64,000 nucleotides of DNA from Verrucomicrobiia bacterium. GTDB lineage: Bacteria > Verrucomicrobiota > Verrucomicrobiia > Limisphaerales > CAIMTB01. Position 1 is the first letter of the stretch, and every line of letters begins with the position of its first letter. The notes under the pieces were generated by a model, which saw only the letters and a list, made by a program, of their open reading frames with translations, was not told the origin of the DNA and did no database searches. Position numbers and translations under genes: made by a program. Where the stretch lies: NCBI GenBank assembly GCA_019634625.1, contig JAHCBA010000002.1, positions 142,114 through 206,113 on the forward strand, written 5' to 3'. Of this stretch, positions 15,701 through 24,185 are shown piece by piece.

Positions 15701-18176
15701 CGGCGAACCGACCGCGGTCCATGTGGTGGGGAACATCGCCTGCCTGGCAGCCGGGAGCGTTGGAATTCACCTGATCGATGTCGGGGACCCGACGCGGATG
15801 GTGCGCCTATCTGGGCTTACCACGGTTGGTGCGGCCTCCAGGGTTCAAGTGGTCGAGAACATCGCGTATGTGGCCTACCAGGGGTCCGGATTGCAGGTCC
15901 TTGACGTCAGCGATCCGGCCCGGCCCCTGCGCCGAGGGAGCCTCAGCCTGGGAACCCACCTGGGCTTGCTGACCGACATGCATGTCTCGGGCGGGCACGC
16001 CTACATCACGGAGGTGGGGTGGGCCCCTTTCGGCCAATCACCATCGACGCCGTCGCTGTACGTGCTGGACGTCAGCAATCCTGCCCGTCCGGTCCGGGTG
16101 GGCTCGCTGATCCTGCCGGGCCAGGCCTACGCTGTCCGGGTGGCCGGCGACTTCGCCTATGTATCCACGGGACGTTCGGCTGCCATCGGACCCGATGATG
16201 GGAACAGCGCCGGATTGTGGGTGGTCGATGTCAGCGATCCAACCCGGCCCATGGTGGCGGGCCACTTCCAACCCCCGAATCTCGACAACGGCGCGTATGC
16301 CCTGGATGTCTCAGGGCGCCGCGTCTTCATGGCCGACCCCAACGGACGGGTGATGGTCGTGGACGTCAGTGTGCCGGCGCAGTCGAAGCTGGTTGGCGAC
16401 TTTTGGACGGGAGGCTGGTTGCAGGGTCAGGGTCTGCAAGTTGCGGGCGATCGGGTCTATGTCGGCGCTGGCGAGATGGGGGTGTTGGTCCTCGAACAGC
16501 AGACCGGGTTTCCCCAGACCCTTCACTGGACCGGCATCGGGAGCGCGATCCCCGCATTGGATGTCCCCTATCCCCTGGATGCAGTCGCGAGCAGCGGTCT
16601 TCCGGTGAGCCTGCGGGTGATCTCCGGACCCGCGACGCTGTCGGAGGGTTGGCTGACGGCTCATGGTCCCGGAGCCATTCAGGTGGTTGCCGAGCAGGCT
16701 GGCGATGCGCGCCACCTTCCCGTGCGCGAGGTCCGCGGGTTCGGACTCCAACGAGCCACCGCCGAACATCGGAACATCATCGAGGTGGGCGGCGGCGCCC
16801 GGGCCCTCCAGATCGTCGGCAACCATGCCTACGTCGCCGCCGAGGGAACCTGGACTTACGACGATCCGTTTGCCGGGCCGGGCCGACTCGAGGGCGGCGG
16901 CCTGAGGGTCGTCGATGTCGGCAACGTCGGGCGTCCGCTCCTGGTGGGCGATCTGAAATTGCCCGGGCGTCGGATCGAGGACCTGGAGGTCGTCGGGAAC
17001 CGGGCGTACGTGGTGGACTATGGCATCGACACCCAGGATGGGATTGTGGATGGCGGCCTGCACATTGTGGATGTGACCCAGCCGGCGAATCCGGTGGTGC
17101 TGGGGCGCCTGGCAATCAGCTCGGCCTCCCGGGTGAGTGTCTCGGGCAACTTTGTTTATGTCGCCGGCTGGCCGGCAACGACCGTCGTGGATGCGAGCGA
17201 CCCTGCCAATCCGGTGGGGGTCGGTTCGCTGGACCGCAGCAGCGCCGCCCTCCGGGTGGTCGGCGATCGGGCGTACCTTCTCGACAGCTACCGCCGCTTC
17301 GAGGTGTTTGATGTCAGCGATCCCACCCGGCCTGTGCGTCTGGGAGGCCATGATCTGGTGGGCTGGGGCAGTCACGTGGAAATCGTGGGGACCACGGCCT
17401 ACGTCACCAGCCAATCGGGTTTCGGTGAGAATGCCACGTCGCAGATCGAAGTTTTCGATGTGAGCGATCCCACCCGTCCGGTTCGGATGAGGGAATTGAA
17501 CCTCATGGGTGCGCGCGGAATGCGGGTCGTCGGGTCCATCGGCTATGTGTTCGGAAGCACCGGCATCGGCGCGGGAGTGCAACTCCTGGATCTGAGTCAG
17601 CCCCATCAACCGGTGTTGCTGGGTGGGTTCCGTACCGGGGGAGCATGGGATGTGGACGTCTCCGGGGAGTTCGTGTACGTGCTCGGATCCGATCTGCTGG
17701 AGATCTTCGAGGCGCACCTTCTCGCGCCACAGCCTCTCCACCTGGGCCTGCCCGGGCGCCTTCCCTTTCCGGGGACGCCGCTGGCCTTCCACGCATCCAG
17801 CCCAAGCGGACTTCCGGTATCCCTCACCGTGGCCGGCGGACCGGCGCGCATCGACAACCAATCCCTGGTCGTTACAGGACTGGGTCCGGTCACCCTGCGC
17901 GGGGAACAGGCCGGGGATGGGGCGCACCTGCCGGCCAGCGTCGAGTGGACCGTGTTTGTGCATCCCCCGACCCCGGCGATGCGCCTGAGCGGATCCCGGA
18001 TCGAGCTGGCATGGCCGGCCGGCCTGGACGGACTGCGCCTGCAGCACCGGGAAACGGTGGCGCCCGAGACCCCCTGGCGGGATCTGACGGGTCCGACCGT
18101 CCAGGTGGGTGGAGAGGTGCGGGCAACGATCGAGTCCCCCGCTCCCACCGGTTACTTCCAACTCGTGCATCCCTGA
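12756..18176 (+). CDS. Giant secreted LVIVD-repeat protein with Ig-like linkers
   Basis: An 1,806-residue protein with an N-terminal signal peptide (AISLALALVSGALATSALGQ). It is made of dozens of LVIVD-type repeats, each about 40 residues with cores such as LQILDVSDPAAPTRVG, which predict beta-propeller blades. Five longer modules of about 60 residues (starting LPVTLSVESGPATLGEGTLT, with homologous copies near residues 60, 475, 870, 1290 and 1690) punctuate the repeats and look Ig-like. This implies several propellers separated by spacers. No enzyme motif is visible, so an extracellular or surface binding role is inferred. It lies between two paralogous kinases on the same strand, 129 bp after the first. 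The C-terminus (GYFQLVHP) carries no obvious sorting signal. Confidence 0.9.
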   Translation: MNTHRILTRLLRRAISLALALVSGALATSALGQGTALQSIVWSGVPSRTIATGIPHPLAVSASSGLPVTLSVESGPATLGEGTLTVTGPGSVRVTAEQAGDTTYAGVRETRTFNGPEAVLTELGAVSFTGSPRGVKEIGNLAYVALGTRWNGQANVGGGVEVLDVSDPSAPVRLGRLSAAGWTPGAIDVSGHHAFVTYAPTTQTGASGVRVIDVSDPGNPVNRGSVTTAAFGADITVVGAYAYLATRTASGLSGGGLEILDVTDPTQPVRVGFFNISSGASGVRVHGTTAYLTRSNGGLTVVDVRDPARPERVGQFPAEVGFSNVDIAGTLAFVADHGYQVQGSASQYAGGLRILDLSHPARPALLGAVNLGDGTGGHVGVAGSLAFSVHWMHGLRVVDVSQPSRPVLVGSLARTGVERVFGATDRAYLLGNDGSLEIIGVRVAESQRLTWVGAGEAILELDTPHPIQATASSGLPVELRVDYGPGSILDGVLTITGPGTVGVTAGQAGDNTFAPVRETRTFNARQSIMTHRGGHDSRNLTHAVHVVGNRAYLADATGGIQVLDVTDPDRPVRLGFHVTGGRATDVQVVGNRAYVANGTPGLQILDVGNPAQIVRLGAFSTGGTALKVDVVGNLAYLATEAGRLQILDVSDPAAPTRVGRATHVGPALDVQVAGDRAYVAAGTFGLHIVDVSDPTTPVRVGGLTGLGEVTGLHVVGTLAYLATGLTGLQIVDVSDPATPVRRGGLDLFRDGVPGPQPWQPWIPGRTFAHAVEVVDGIAYVATERAGLQVVDVGDPVHPVRLGFHDTGDMAVGVHGAGDRVYVANSAAGVRVVEVRTGYPQVLTWEGATGPILDPGVPHPLRVTATSRLPVTLRVEAGAATLGEGSLTLTSSGTVGITAVQEGDSRYLPARETRLFNVAEVSVANLGRSEPDGQVVHLQVVGPLAYAVNQGTWVNERMQGGGLQVFDVSNPLQPVLLGNLGTTGEPTAVHVVGNIACLAAGSVGIHLIDVGDPTRMVRLSGLTTVGAASRVQVVENIAYVAYQGSGLQVLDVSDPARPLRRGSLSLGTHLGLLTDMHVSGGHAYITEVGWAPFGQSPSTPSLYVLDVSNPARPVRVGSLILPGQAYAVRVAGDFAYVSTGRSAAIGPDDGNSAGLWVVDVSDPTRPMVAGHFQPPNLDNGAYALDVSGRRVFMADPNGRVMVVDVSVPAQSKLVGDFWTGGWLQGQGLQVAGDRVYVGAGEMGVLVLEQQTGFPQTLHWTGIGSAIPALDVPYPLDAVASSGLPVSLRVISGPATLSEGWLTAHGPGAIQVVAEQAGDARHLPVREVRGFGLQRATAEHRNIIEVGGGARALQIVGNHAYVAAEGTWTYDDPFAGPGRLEGGGLRVVDVGNVGRPLLVGDLKLPGRRIEDLEVVGNRAYVVDYGIDTQDGIVDGGLHIVDVTQPANPVVLGRLAISSASRVSVSGNFVYVAGWPATTVVDASDPANPVGVGSLDRSSAALRVVGDRAYLLDSYRRFEVFDVSDPTRPVRLGGHDLVGWGSHVEIVGTTAYVTSQSGFGENATSQIEVFDVSDPTRPVRMRELNLMGARGMRVVGSIGYVFGSTGIGAGVQLLDLSQPHQPVLLGGFRTGGAWDVDVSGEFVYVLGSDLLEIFEAHLLAPQPLHLGLPGRLPFPGTPLAFHASSPSGLPVSLTVAGGPARIDNQSLVVTGLGPVTLRGEQAGDGAHLPASVEWTVFVHPPTPAMRLSGSRIELAWPAGLDGLRLQHRETVAPETPWRDLTGPTVQVGGEVRATIESPAPTGYFQLVHP

Positions 18177-18288
18177 CCTCCCTTTGCTCCGGTCAGTGCC
18201 GGGGCGCGGGTCCCGGCGGCGAAACCCGTGTGGCCGCCGGGACCCGCATCTTCCAGCCGATCTCCCACTTCCACTTGCTGTCACCGTC

Positions 18289-21200
18289 ATGGATCCGCAC
18301 CTGCGCGAACGAACGCTCTTCGGTCAGGCGCTGGATCTCGAAGGCGCGGAGCGCGCCGCGTTTCTCGACCGCGAGTGCGCCGGCGACGCGGCACTGCGGG
18401 AACGGCTCGAACGGTTGCTCGCCGTGCACGCGGCCACCGCCGCCTTCCTGCCTCAGCTCCCGCGCACGCTGGCCGGTTCCCCGACAGGCATGTCCGGTGA
18501 ACAACCGGGTGAGGTCATCGGCCGCTACAAACTCCTCGAACGTGTCGGTGAGGGCGGTTGCGGGGTGGTCTATGTCGCCGAGCAGACCGAGCCGGTGCGC
18601 CGCCGGGTTGCACTCAAGGTGATCAAGCTGGGCATGGACACCAAGTCCGTGGTGGCCCGCTTCGAAGCCGAACGCCAGGCCCTGGCGCTGATGGACCACC
18701 CCAACATCGCCAGGGTGCTCGATGCCGGCGCCACCGCCCAGGGCCGGCCGTTCTTCGTGATGGAACTGGTCCGTGGCATTCCCATCACGGAGTACTGCGA
18801 CGGGAACCGGCTCAGCACGCGGGACCGCCTCGCCCTGTTCATCAAGGTCTGCCACGCCATCCAGCACGCGCACCAGAAGGGCATCATCCACCGCGACATC
18901 AAACCCTCGAACATCCTGGTCACCGTCAACGACGGGGTGGCCGTGCCCAAGGTGATCGACTTCGGCATCGCCAAGGCCACCGAAGGAAGACTCACCGAGG
19001 CGACGATCTACACGCACCTGCACCAGTTCATCGGAACTCCGGCGTACATGTCGCCGGAACAGGCGGAGATGACGAGCCTGGACATCGACACGCGCAGCGA
19101 CATCTACAGTCTGGGGGTGCTGCTGTACGAACTGCTCTCGGGCACGACCCCGTTCGAGGCCAGGACCCTGCTGTCGGCCGGCGTGGACGCGATGCGGAAG
19201 ATCATCCGGGAACAGGAACCGTCACGGCCGAGCACGAAGCTGGCGACCTTGCAGGGCGAGGACCTGAGCACCGCGGCGAAGCGGCGATCGACGGAGGCGC
19301 CGAAGCTCGTGCGCCAGCTTAAGGGGGACCTGGACTGGATCACCATGAAGTGCCTGGAGAAGGACCGGACGCGGCGTTACGAGACCGCGAACGGCCTTGC
19401 GGCAGACCTCCAGCGGCACCTGGGCAACGAGCCGGTCGTGGCCCGGCCGCCGAGCACGGCCTACCGCATGCAGAAGGCGTTTCAGCGCAACAAGGGCGCC
19501 TTCGCCGTTGCCGGCCTCGTTGTCGCCGTGCTCATGACCGCCACTGTCTTCAGCGGGTGGCAGGCGCGGAAGGCGGGGCGGGCTGCCGATGTCGCCCGGT
19601 CGGCCCAGGAGGAAGCCCTGGCCCGGGCGCAGGCGGAGCGCGCCGCGAGGGAGGAAGCCGAGGCGCTGGTGCAGTTCCTGAGCGATGTGTTCCGCAGTCC
19701 GGACCCTGGCCGGGACGGCCGGACGATCACGGTGGCCGAGACGCTGGCGGGGGCCGCGCGGCGGCTCGAGACGGAGCTGGCGGGACAACCGGAGCGCCTC
19801 GCCCTTCTGCAGACCGCTTTGGCGGAGACGTACATGGGGCTGAGTTTCTTCCCGGAAGCCGAGGCGCTGATGCGCAAGGTTGTCGAACATCATCGAGCCA
19901 CCGAAGACCACGATCCCACGAACAGCCTCAAGGCCATGGTGTTCTGGGCCGGTACGCTGCACTCCTCGGGAGCTGAGAGCGAGGCGATGCGATTGCGGGA
20001 GGAGCTGCTGGAACGGCATACCCGGCTCCTGGGTTCGGAGCATCCGTTGACCCTGAAGAGCATGGTCGCCCTGGCGGATTCCTATCGCCACTTCGCTGAC
20101 CGCCGTGACGAAGCCATCCGGCTCCTGTCCGTGGTGCTCGAGGCATATCGCCGGCAACTGGGTCCGGATCACTTGCAGACCCGCGAAGTGCGCGTGGCCC
20201 TGGGCTGGCACGAGTTCTGGAGATCGGGAACGCGGAGCGCCGAGGTGGAGTCCCTGCTGCGGGAAATGCTCGACGAGTTCCGCAGGGAGAAGGGGGATGA
20301 GAATGTGGACACCATCCGGCTGCTGGGGGATCTGACGGTTTACACACAGTCTGGCGACGCGCTTCAACTGGCCCGGGAAACCGTGGAGCTGTCGCGCAAG
20401 GTGTATGGACCGGAGCACCAGGCGACGATCGACTGGATGATCAACCAGGCGCGCCTTCAGGCCGCAGCCGGCAACATCGAAGCAGGCATCCGCACCTGGG
20501 AGGACGCCGTCGTCCTTCGTCGGAAAACCCTCGGCGAGGATCACCCGACAGTCCTGCGAGACCAACTGATCCTCGCTGACTTCTACAGCTACGGCTCCCG
20601 GTTTGAAGAGTCCCTCCGCGTGTATGAGGAGAGCCTTCCCGGGCTCCGGAAAGTCCAGGGGGAAATCGCCAGCTTGAGCGTCATGATCCGCATGGCCGAA
20701 GTCTACGCACGCGTGGGCCGGTGGGACGACGCGATCCGCATGCGGGGCGAAGCCCGCGATGTCCTTCACCGACACCAGCCGGACAATCCCCACCTCGCGA
20801 CCCTGCGGAAGGCTGTGATCGAGACCTGTCTTCGTGCCGGCCGACTTCTGGAGGCCGGGGAGGCGCTCGAAGCCGGTATCGGGAACCCTGGCTTCGACAC
20901 GATCGCCGCCCAGGATCTGGCCACGCTCCAGCTTTGGTTCGGTGAAACGGAAGCCTATGAGCGATGGCGCGGACGGCTCCTCGACTGGGCCATGGGCGAC
21001 ACCAACTTCATCAACGGCGAAAGGATGGCCAAGCTCTCCAGCCTGCGACCCCACGCCAGCCCGGCGGCCTCCGAGAAGGCGCTCACCCTCGCCCGGCGCG
21101 CCGTGGCCCAGGGGGCCGGACACGAACTCCGCCCCTGGTTCCTGCTGAGCCTGGGCATGGTCGAACATCGCGCCGGACGGCTTGCCGACGCGGAGGATAC

Positions 21201-22131
21201 CTTCCTCGCCGCAGAGCAGGGCGCCTCGTCCTACTCGGCGAATCCCCGGGCCCGCATCCGCGCCACCGCACGGTTGTACCGCGCCCTGGGTCTCCATCGA
21301 CAGGGCCGGATCGAAGAGGCGCTGGAACGTTTTCTCGAAGGGGAAGCCGCCATGAAGACCCCGCCAGCCGGCACGAGCAATCCCTTCCGGGACGGCGAGA
21401 ACCAGAATGACGTCATCGCCTGGCTGGCGTACCGGGAAGCAGCGGCGCTCCTGCAACCGCCCTATGACGAAACGCTTCGCGCGCGCCGCGCGGAAATCCG
21501 CCAACGCCTTCTGGAGGAGGATTTCGGGACCCATCCTCCGGACGCCCAGGCGGGCCTGACCCTCGCCGCGCTCCATCTCTGGACCGGGGATGCCGCCGCC
21601 TACAGCGTCACGCGGGATCGCCTGCTCCAGTGGGCGGCGGGAAATGACGCCCTGCGTTACTGGGAACGGGAGGCCGTGGCGAAGGCCGCCAGCCTGCAGC
21701 CCGGTGCCCCGGCGTCCGTGCGCGCCGCCGCCGTCGCGCTGGCACGCCAGGCCGTGGAACTGGGCGCTGCCGACGCGCATCAGCCGTGGCATCAACTCGC
21801 GCTGGGCATGGCCGAACTGCGGAACACTAACGACTCCGCGGCTGATGCCGCCCTGGTCGCGGCGGCGCGCATCACCGAACGGCCCGACCTGCCCCACGAA
21901 CCCCTGGCCACCACGGCCAACCTGTACCAGGTCATCCGCTACGCTCTTCAGGGACGCACCGCCGAGGCCAACCGCCTTCTGGACACAATGACCGCCCGCC
22001 TGACCCCGCGCCCGCCGGCCGACCGAACCCTCCCCTTGGGAAGGGCCGATCGCGACCAGATCGTCCTCTGGCTGGCCCACGAGGAAGCCCGGTCGCTGCT
22101 GGATTCATCGGACGGAGAAGCGGCGCCATAA
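18289..22131 (+). CDS. Large membrane Ser/Thr protein kinase with TPR tail
   Basis: A 1,280-residue paralogue of the kinase at 10.3 kb. The first 230 residues align without gaps: Lys110, HRDIKPSNIL at 201-210 and DFG at 224-226 fall at identical positions. A membrane segment near 402-420 (FAVAGLVVAVLMTATVFSGW) follows, then a coiled-coil-like stretch rich in Ala, Glu and Arg (VARSAQEEALARAQAERAAR). The rest is a long TPR-like tail, with repeats such as LGSEHPLTLKSMVALADSYR and GEDHPTVLRDQLILADFYSY. The ATG at 18289 follows the family N-terminus (HLRERTLFGQALDLEGAERA). Target unknown. It probably arose by duplication of the upstream kinase followed by growth of the tail. Confidence 0.92.
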   Translation: MDPHLRERTLFGQALDLEGAERAAFLDRECAGDAALRERLERLLAVHAATAAFLPQLPRTLAGSPTGMSGEQPGEVIGRYKLLERVGEGGCGVVYVAEQTEPVRRRVALKVIKLGMDTKSVVARFEAERQALALMDHPNIARVLDAGATAQGRPFFVMELVRGIPITEYCDGNRLSTRDRLALFIKVCHAIQHAHQKGIIHRDIKPSNILVTVNDGVAVPKVIDFGIAKATEGRLTEATIYTHLHQFIGTPAYMSPEQAEMTSLDIDTRSDIYSLGVLLYELLSGTTPFEARTLLSAGVDAMRKIIREQEPSRPSTKLATLQGEDLSTAAKRRSTEAPKLVRQLKGDLDWITMKCLEKDRTRRYETANGLAADLQRHLGNEPVVARPPSTAYRMQKAFQRNKGAFAVAGLVVAVLMTATVFSGWQARKAGRAADVARSAQEEALARAQAERAAREEAEALVQFLSDVFRSPDPGRDGRTITVAETLAGAARRLETELAGQPERLALLQTALAETYMGLSFFPEAEALMRKVVEHHRATEDHDPTNSLKAMVFWAGTLHSSGAESEAMRLREELLERHTRLLGSEHPLTLKSMVALADSYRHFADRRDEAIRLLSVVLEAYRRQLGPDHLQTREVRVALGWHEFWRSGTRSAEVESLLREMLDEFRREKGDENVDTIRLLGDLTVYTQSGDALQLARETVELSRKVYGPEHQATIDWMINQARLQAAAGNIEAGIRTWEDAVVLRRKTLGEDHPTVLRDQLILADFYSYGSRFEESLRVYEESLPGLRKVQGEIASLSVMIRMAEVYARVGRWDDAIRMRGEARDVLHRHQPDNPHLATLRKAVIETCLRAGRLLEAGEALEAGIGNPGFDTIAAQDLATLQLWFGETEAYERWRGRLLDWAMGDTNFINGERMAKLSSLRPHASPAASEKALTLARRAVAQGAGHELRPWFLLSLGMVEHRAGRLADAEDTFLAAEQGASSYSANPRARIRATARLYRALGLHRQGRIEEALERFLEGEAAMKTPPAGTSNPFRDGENQNDVIAWLAYREAAALLQPPYDETLRARRAEIRQRLLEEDFGTHPPDAQAGLTLAALHLWTGDAAAYSVTRDRLLQWAAGNDALRYWEREAVAKAASLQPGAPASVRAAAVALARQAVELGAADAHQPWHQLALGMAELRNTNDSAADAALVAAARITERPDLPHEPLATTANLYQVIRYALQGRTAEANRLLDTMTARLTPRPPADRTLPLGRADRDQIVLWLAHEEARSLLDSSDGEAAP

Positions 22132-22186
22132 GGCGTCCCGGCACTCCGCGGGAGCGCCGCCCGGGGAGCGATTGTCTTCCGCCGCT

Positions 22187-22270
22187 TCAACGGCCTTGAA
22201 TCTCCGATTGGAACACGTCTCGCCTGCCCATCCCGACAATTGTGAACGGATGGTTGTTGATCACGATGCG
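22187..22270 (-). pseudogene. Fragment of a MacB/FtsX-type permease (periplasmic domain)
   Basis: Read on the minus strand, about 27 codons give RIVINNHPFTIVGMGRRDVF and a stop soon after. The pattern 'V-N-hydrophobic-PFTIVG' matches the periplasmic core domain of MacB-like ABC permeases. Nothing else of the domain is present. The fragment is joined directly to the truncated end of the methyltransferase reading frame, which overlaps it in another frame. It is too short to be functional. The assignment rests on a short motif, so it is tentative. Confidence 0.4.
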
Positions 22271-22683
22271 CCTGCCGATGAGTTGAGCGCGCGCGCCACC
22301 TTCTCGATGACAAGCGCTTGAGCGGCCGGCTGGAGCAAGAACAGGAGCCCCCAGGCAAGCACGCCATCGAAGGTCCGGTCGAAGAACCCGGACGCTTCGA
22401 CCGTGTTTTGTTCGATCGGCACGCCCGGGAAGCGCTCGCGGAATGCCGCGACCATCGTCGGTGATGCATCGACGGCGTAGGTCGCAAGGCCGGCCTCCCG
22501 CAGGATGCGCGTGCTCGGTTCACCAGGGCCTGAGCCGAGGTCGAGGACCGTCGCTCCCGGGCGAAAGGCTTGGGCCCACGCCCGGACGGTGGCGGCGCCG
22601 ACCGAATCGCCGACTCGGGCTCGGGTTCCACGTCCGGCGATGTAGATGCCCGCGATCCCTTCATATCCATTGGAACCATCCAT
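22261..22683 (-). pseudogene. Truncated SAM-dependent methyltransferase
   Basis: The N-terminal two-thirds of a class I methyltransferase. The SAM-binding motif VLDLGSGPGEPSTRILREAG comes first, then TYAVDASPTMVAAFRERFPG, and the stretch FDGVLAWGLLFLLQPAAQAL, after which the family continues RALNPGG with a beta-hairpin. Here the frame runs RALNSSAGAS and stops, so about 60 C-terminal residues are missing. The break falls where a permease fragment begins. The start at 22683 matches the family; an earlier ATG at 22767 is possible. It is probably non-functional, although a shortened protein could still be made. Confidence 0.7.
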
Positions 22684-22793
22684 GTTCATTGGCATCGATC
22701 CGAGTGTCGAAGAGAGCGGATGCAACGGCTCGCAGTCCACGGTTGGGGCTGATGAAGGTGTCTTCATGGTTCAGCGGTCTTCACGGTTCCCCA

Positions 22794-23092
22794 TCATTCA
22801 CTCCTCAGCGCCACCATCCGATCGACCTTTGCCGCACGACGGGCGGGCAGCCAGCACGCGAGCAGGGCCACGCGAATCAAGTGGCAGGCCACCGCACCGA
22901 GTGTCAGCGGGTCGGTGGGCGCAACTCCGTAGAGCAGGTTTCGAATCACGCGAGTCAGCCCGAGTGGGGCGAGCAGGCCGGTCCCGATTCCCAGCAGCAA
23001 ACCCCGATGCCGAGCGCGAGCGCGAGCACGGCCACGGCGGTGAAGCCGGGCTTCTTCACCAACTGGCGGAAGGCGTACTTTAAATCGTTCAT
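22794..23092 (-). pseudogene. Internally deleted MacB/FtsX-type permease (two ends joined)
   Basis: From the ATG at 23092 the minus strand encodes [20 protein letters not shown] and then VLALALGIG, the N-terminus of duplicated orphan ABC permeases (FtsX superfamily). It then switches frame at about 23000 into [36 protein letters not shown] and [17 protein letters not shown], the very C-terminus of the same family. Roughly 700 central residues are gone. The deletion joined two similar GIG-coding stretches and put the ends out of frame. This is a remnant of an export or lipoprotein-handling permease, not a working gene. Confidence 0.75.
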
Positions 23093-23182
23093 GGTTCGCG
23101 GTTTGTTGTTTGTCGTCAGTGGTCCTGATCAGACGTGCATGGGGATCTTGTAGGCGCTGGGGCGGCGCGGTATTGTCCCACC

Positions 23183-23431
23183 GTGAGTACGGTTCAGGAA
23201 ATCGAAGCGGCCATCCGCTCGCTCTCGCCCGAAGAGCGGCGCCAGTTGGCGGAGGATTTGCCAGGGCTGGTGCCCGAGTTGAACGGAGATGCGAAGTGGG
23301 AACGAATCATTCACGATCCCCGTCCGCGTCCGGCCCTGTCGGCCCTCGGTGACGAGATGGAAGCCGAGTTGCGACGAAACCCGGAGGCTTTCCCAGAGAT
23401 CACAGAGGCGGACTTCGAGCGAATCTCGTGA
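23183..23431 (+). CDS. Small antitoxin of a RelE/ParE-type pair
   Basis: An 82-residue protein starting at GTG ([20 protein letters not shown]). Its N-terminal pattern is common in small antitoxins of the addiction-module type, and its C-terminus ([12 protein letters not shown]) is acidic. Its stop overlaps the GTG start of the next gene (GTGA), so the two are translationally coupled, as in toxin-antitoxin operons. An ATG at 23135 would add 16 residues without family character. Role inferred mainly from position and size. Confidence 0.75.
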   Translation: MSTVQEIEAAIRSLSPEERRQLAEDLPGLVPELNGDAKWERIIHDPRPRPALSALGDEMEAELRRNPEAFPEITEADFERIS

Positions 23432-23694
23432 GTTCGCGCGGCACCGCCCAGTTCTGGGTTCTCTATCGCCATCTGCCGCTAGCGATTCGGCTTGCCGCCC
23501 GGAGGGCCTATCAACGGTTCCGCGAGAATCCTGCCCACCCAAGTCTCCGTCTCGAGCGCCTTCGCAATGATCCACGCTTTTGGTCGGTTCGCGTAACCCT
23601 CGACTATCGGGCGGTGGCTTTCCGCGGTGAGGACGCATGGATCTGGACGTGGATCGGCGACCACCAGGAGTTCGACAGGCGTTTTCCAAGGTAG
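23428..23694 (+). CDS. RelE/ParE-like toxin
   Basis: An 88-residue basic protein whose layout is that of the RelE/ParE superfamily. A helical N-terminal half (LPLAIRLAARRAYQRFRENP) is followed by LRNDPRFWSVRVTLDYRAVA and WIWTWIGDHQEFDRRF. The Arg-rich strand and the terminal GDHxxFDR motif are typical. Family members cleave mRNA on ribosomes or poison gyrase; which applies is not visible. It is the only apparently intact two-gene unit inside a stretch of broken genes. Its last codons abut the 5' end of a permease remnant on the opposite strand. Confidence 0.85.
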   Translation: MSSRGTAQFWVLYRHLPLAIRLAARRAYQRFRENPAHPSLRLERLRNDPRFWSVRVTLDYRAVAFRGEDAWIWTWIGDHQEFDRRFPR

Positions 23695-23696
23695 GT

Positions 23697-23761
23697 GCGG
23701 CCACGGCGGTGAAGCCGGGGTTCTTGAGCAACTGGCGGAGGGCGATGCGAAGGTCGTTCAT
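23697..23761 (-). pseudogene. N-terminal stub of a second MacB/FtsX-type permease
   Basis: From the ATG at 23761 the minus strand reads MNDLRIALRQLLKNPGFTAV, then breaks off at the end of the toxin gene. The family normally continues with a hydrophobic segment (LALALGIG). Only about 21 codons survive. It is nearly the same sequence as the 5' end of the permease remnant at 23092, so the toxin-antitoxin pair is flanked by two copies of one permease start. Confidence 0.7.
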
Positions 23762-23821
23762 GGCTGTGGGACGAAAATATCCGGTGTTCAGTGTTCGGTG
23801 TTCAGGCCTACCGTTGGGGCC

Positions 23822-24034
23822 GTGGACGAGGCACCGGTGATCCCCGCCGAATGGCTGGCTGACGTTGAGGCCGCCGCGCGCCGGCCCTTGCGGCAGCGCC
23901 TCCGTTACGCGTTCGTCCGCACGACGAAGCCGGTGCTGGATGAAGCACGGTATCGCTGGTTCGAGAGCCTGGAGGACCACCGCCGCTGGTGCGCCGAGAA
24001 CCTACCCAACTGGCTCGGTTATGGGCGCGTTTGA
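23822..24034 (+). CDS. Small conserved-looking hypothetical protein
   Basis: A 70-residue protein starting at GTG (VDEAPVIPAEWLADVEAAAR) and ending ENLPNWLGYGRV. It looks like the short ORFs often found immediately before nucleotidyltransferase genes in Verrucomicrobia, and here it precedes and overlaps such a remnant (ATGGGCGCGTTTGA). It is Arg-rich, and a partner or antitoxin role is a guess. The frame is intact and full-length for that type, so the protein could still be made although its downstream partner is broken. Confidence 0.5.
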   Translation: MDEAPVIPAEWLADVEAAARRPLRQRLRYAFVRTTKPVLDEARYRWFESLEDHRRWCAENLPNWLGYGRV

Positions 24035-24185
24035 CCTGGACCTCATCTTCGCGCCCGACGGCATCGAACGGTTTGCCGATGCCTGGCAACGGCGGGTAAT
24101 GGTCGAGGGGTTCCCCGTCTGCCATCCCGACGACATCATCGCCAGCAAGGAGGCCGCGAACCGCGCCAAGGACCACGATCCAGAA
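24021..24185 (+). pseudogene. Remnant of a nucleotidyltransferase-like gene
   Basis: The frame from ATG 24021 encodes FDLDLIFAPDGIERFADAW and VCHPDDIIASKEAANRAKD. These match the middle and end of nucleotidyltransferase-fold proteins of the AbiEii/MNT type, where 'DDIIASK-AANR-KD' precedes a final helix. The N-terminal catalytic motif is missing and the start codon is fused directly to the internal part. After about codon 52 the sequence becomes the reverse strand of a different gene. It is therefore deleted at both ends. Confidence 0.6.

Noticed and set aside
16311-18290. A 659-residue minus-strand open frame.
   Set aside because: Complement of the LVIVD repeats; its own repeats are simply the mirror of those.
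19222-22080. A 952-residue minus-strand open frame.
   Set aside because: It is the complement of the second kinase's tail. No start site, no motif.
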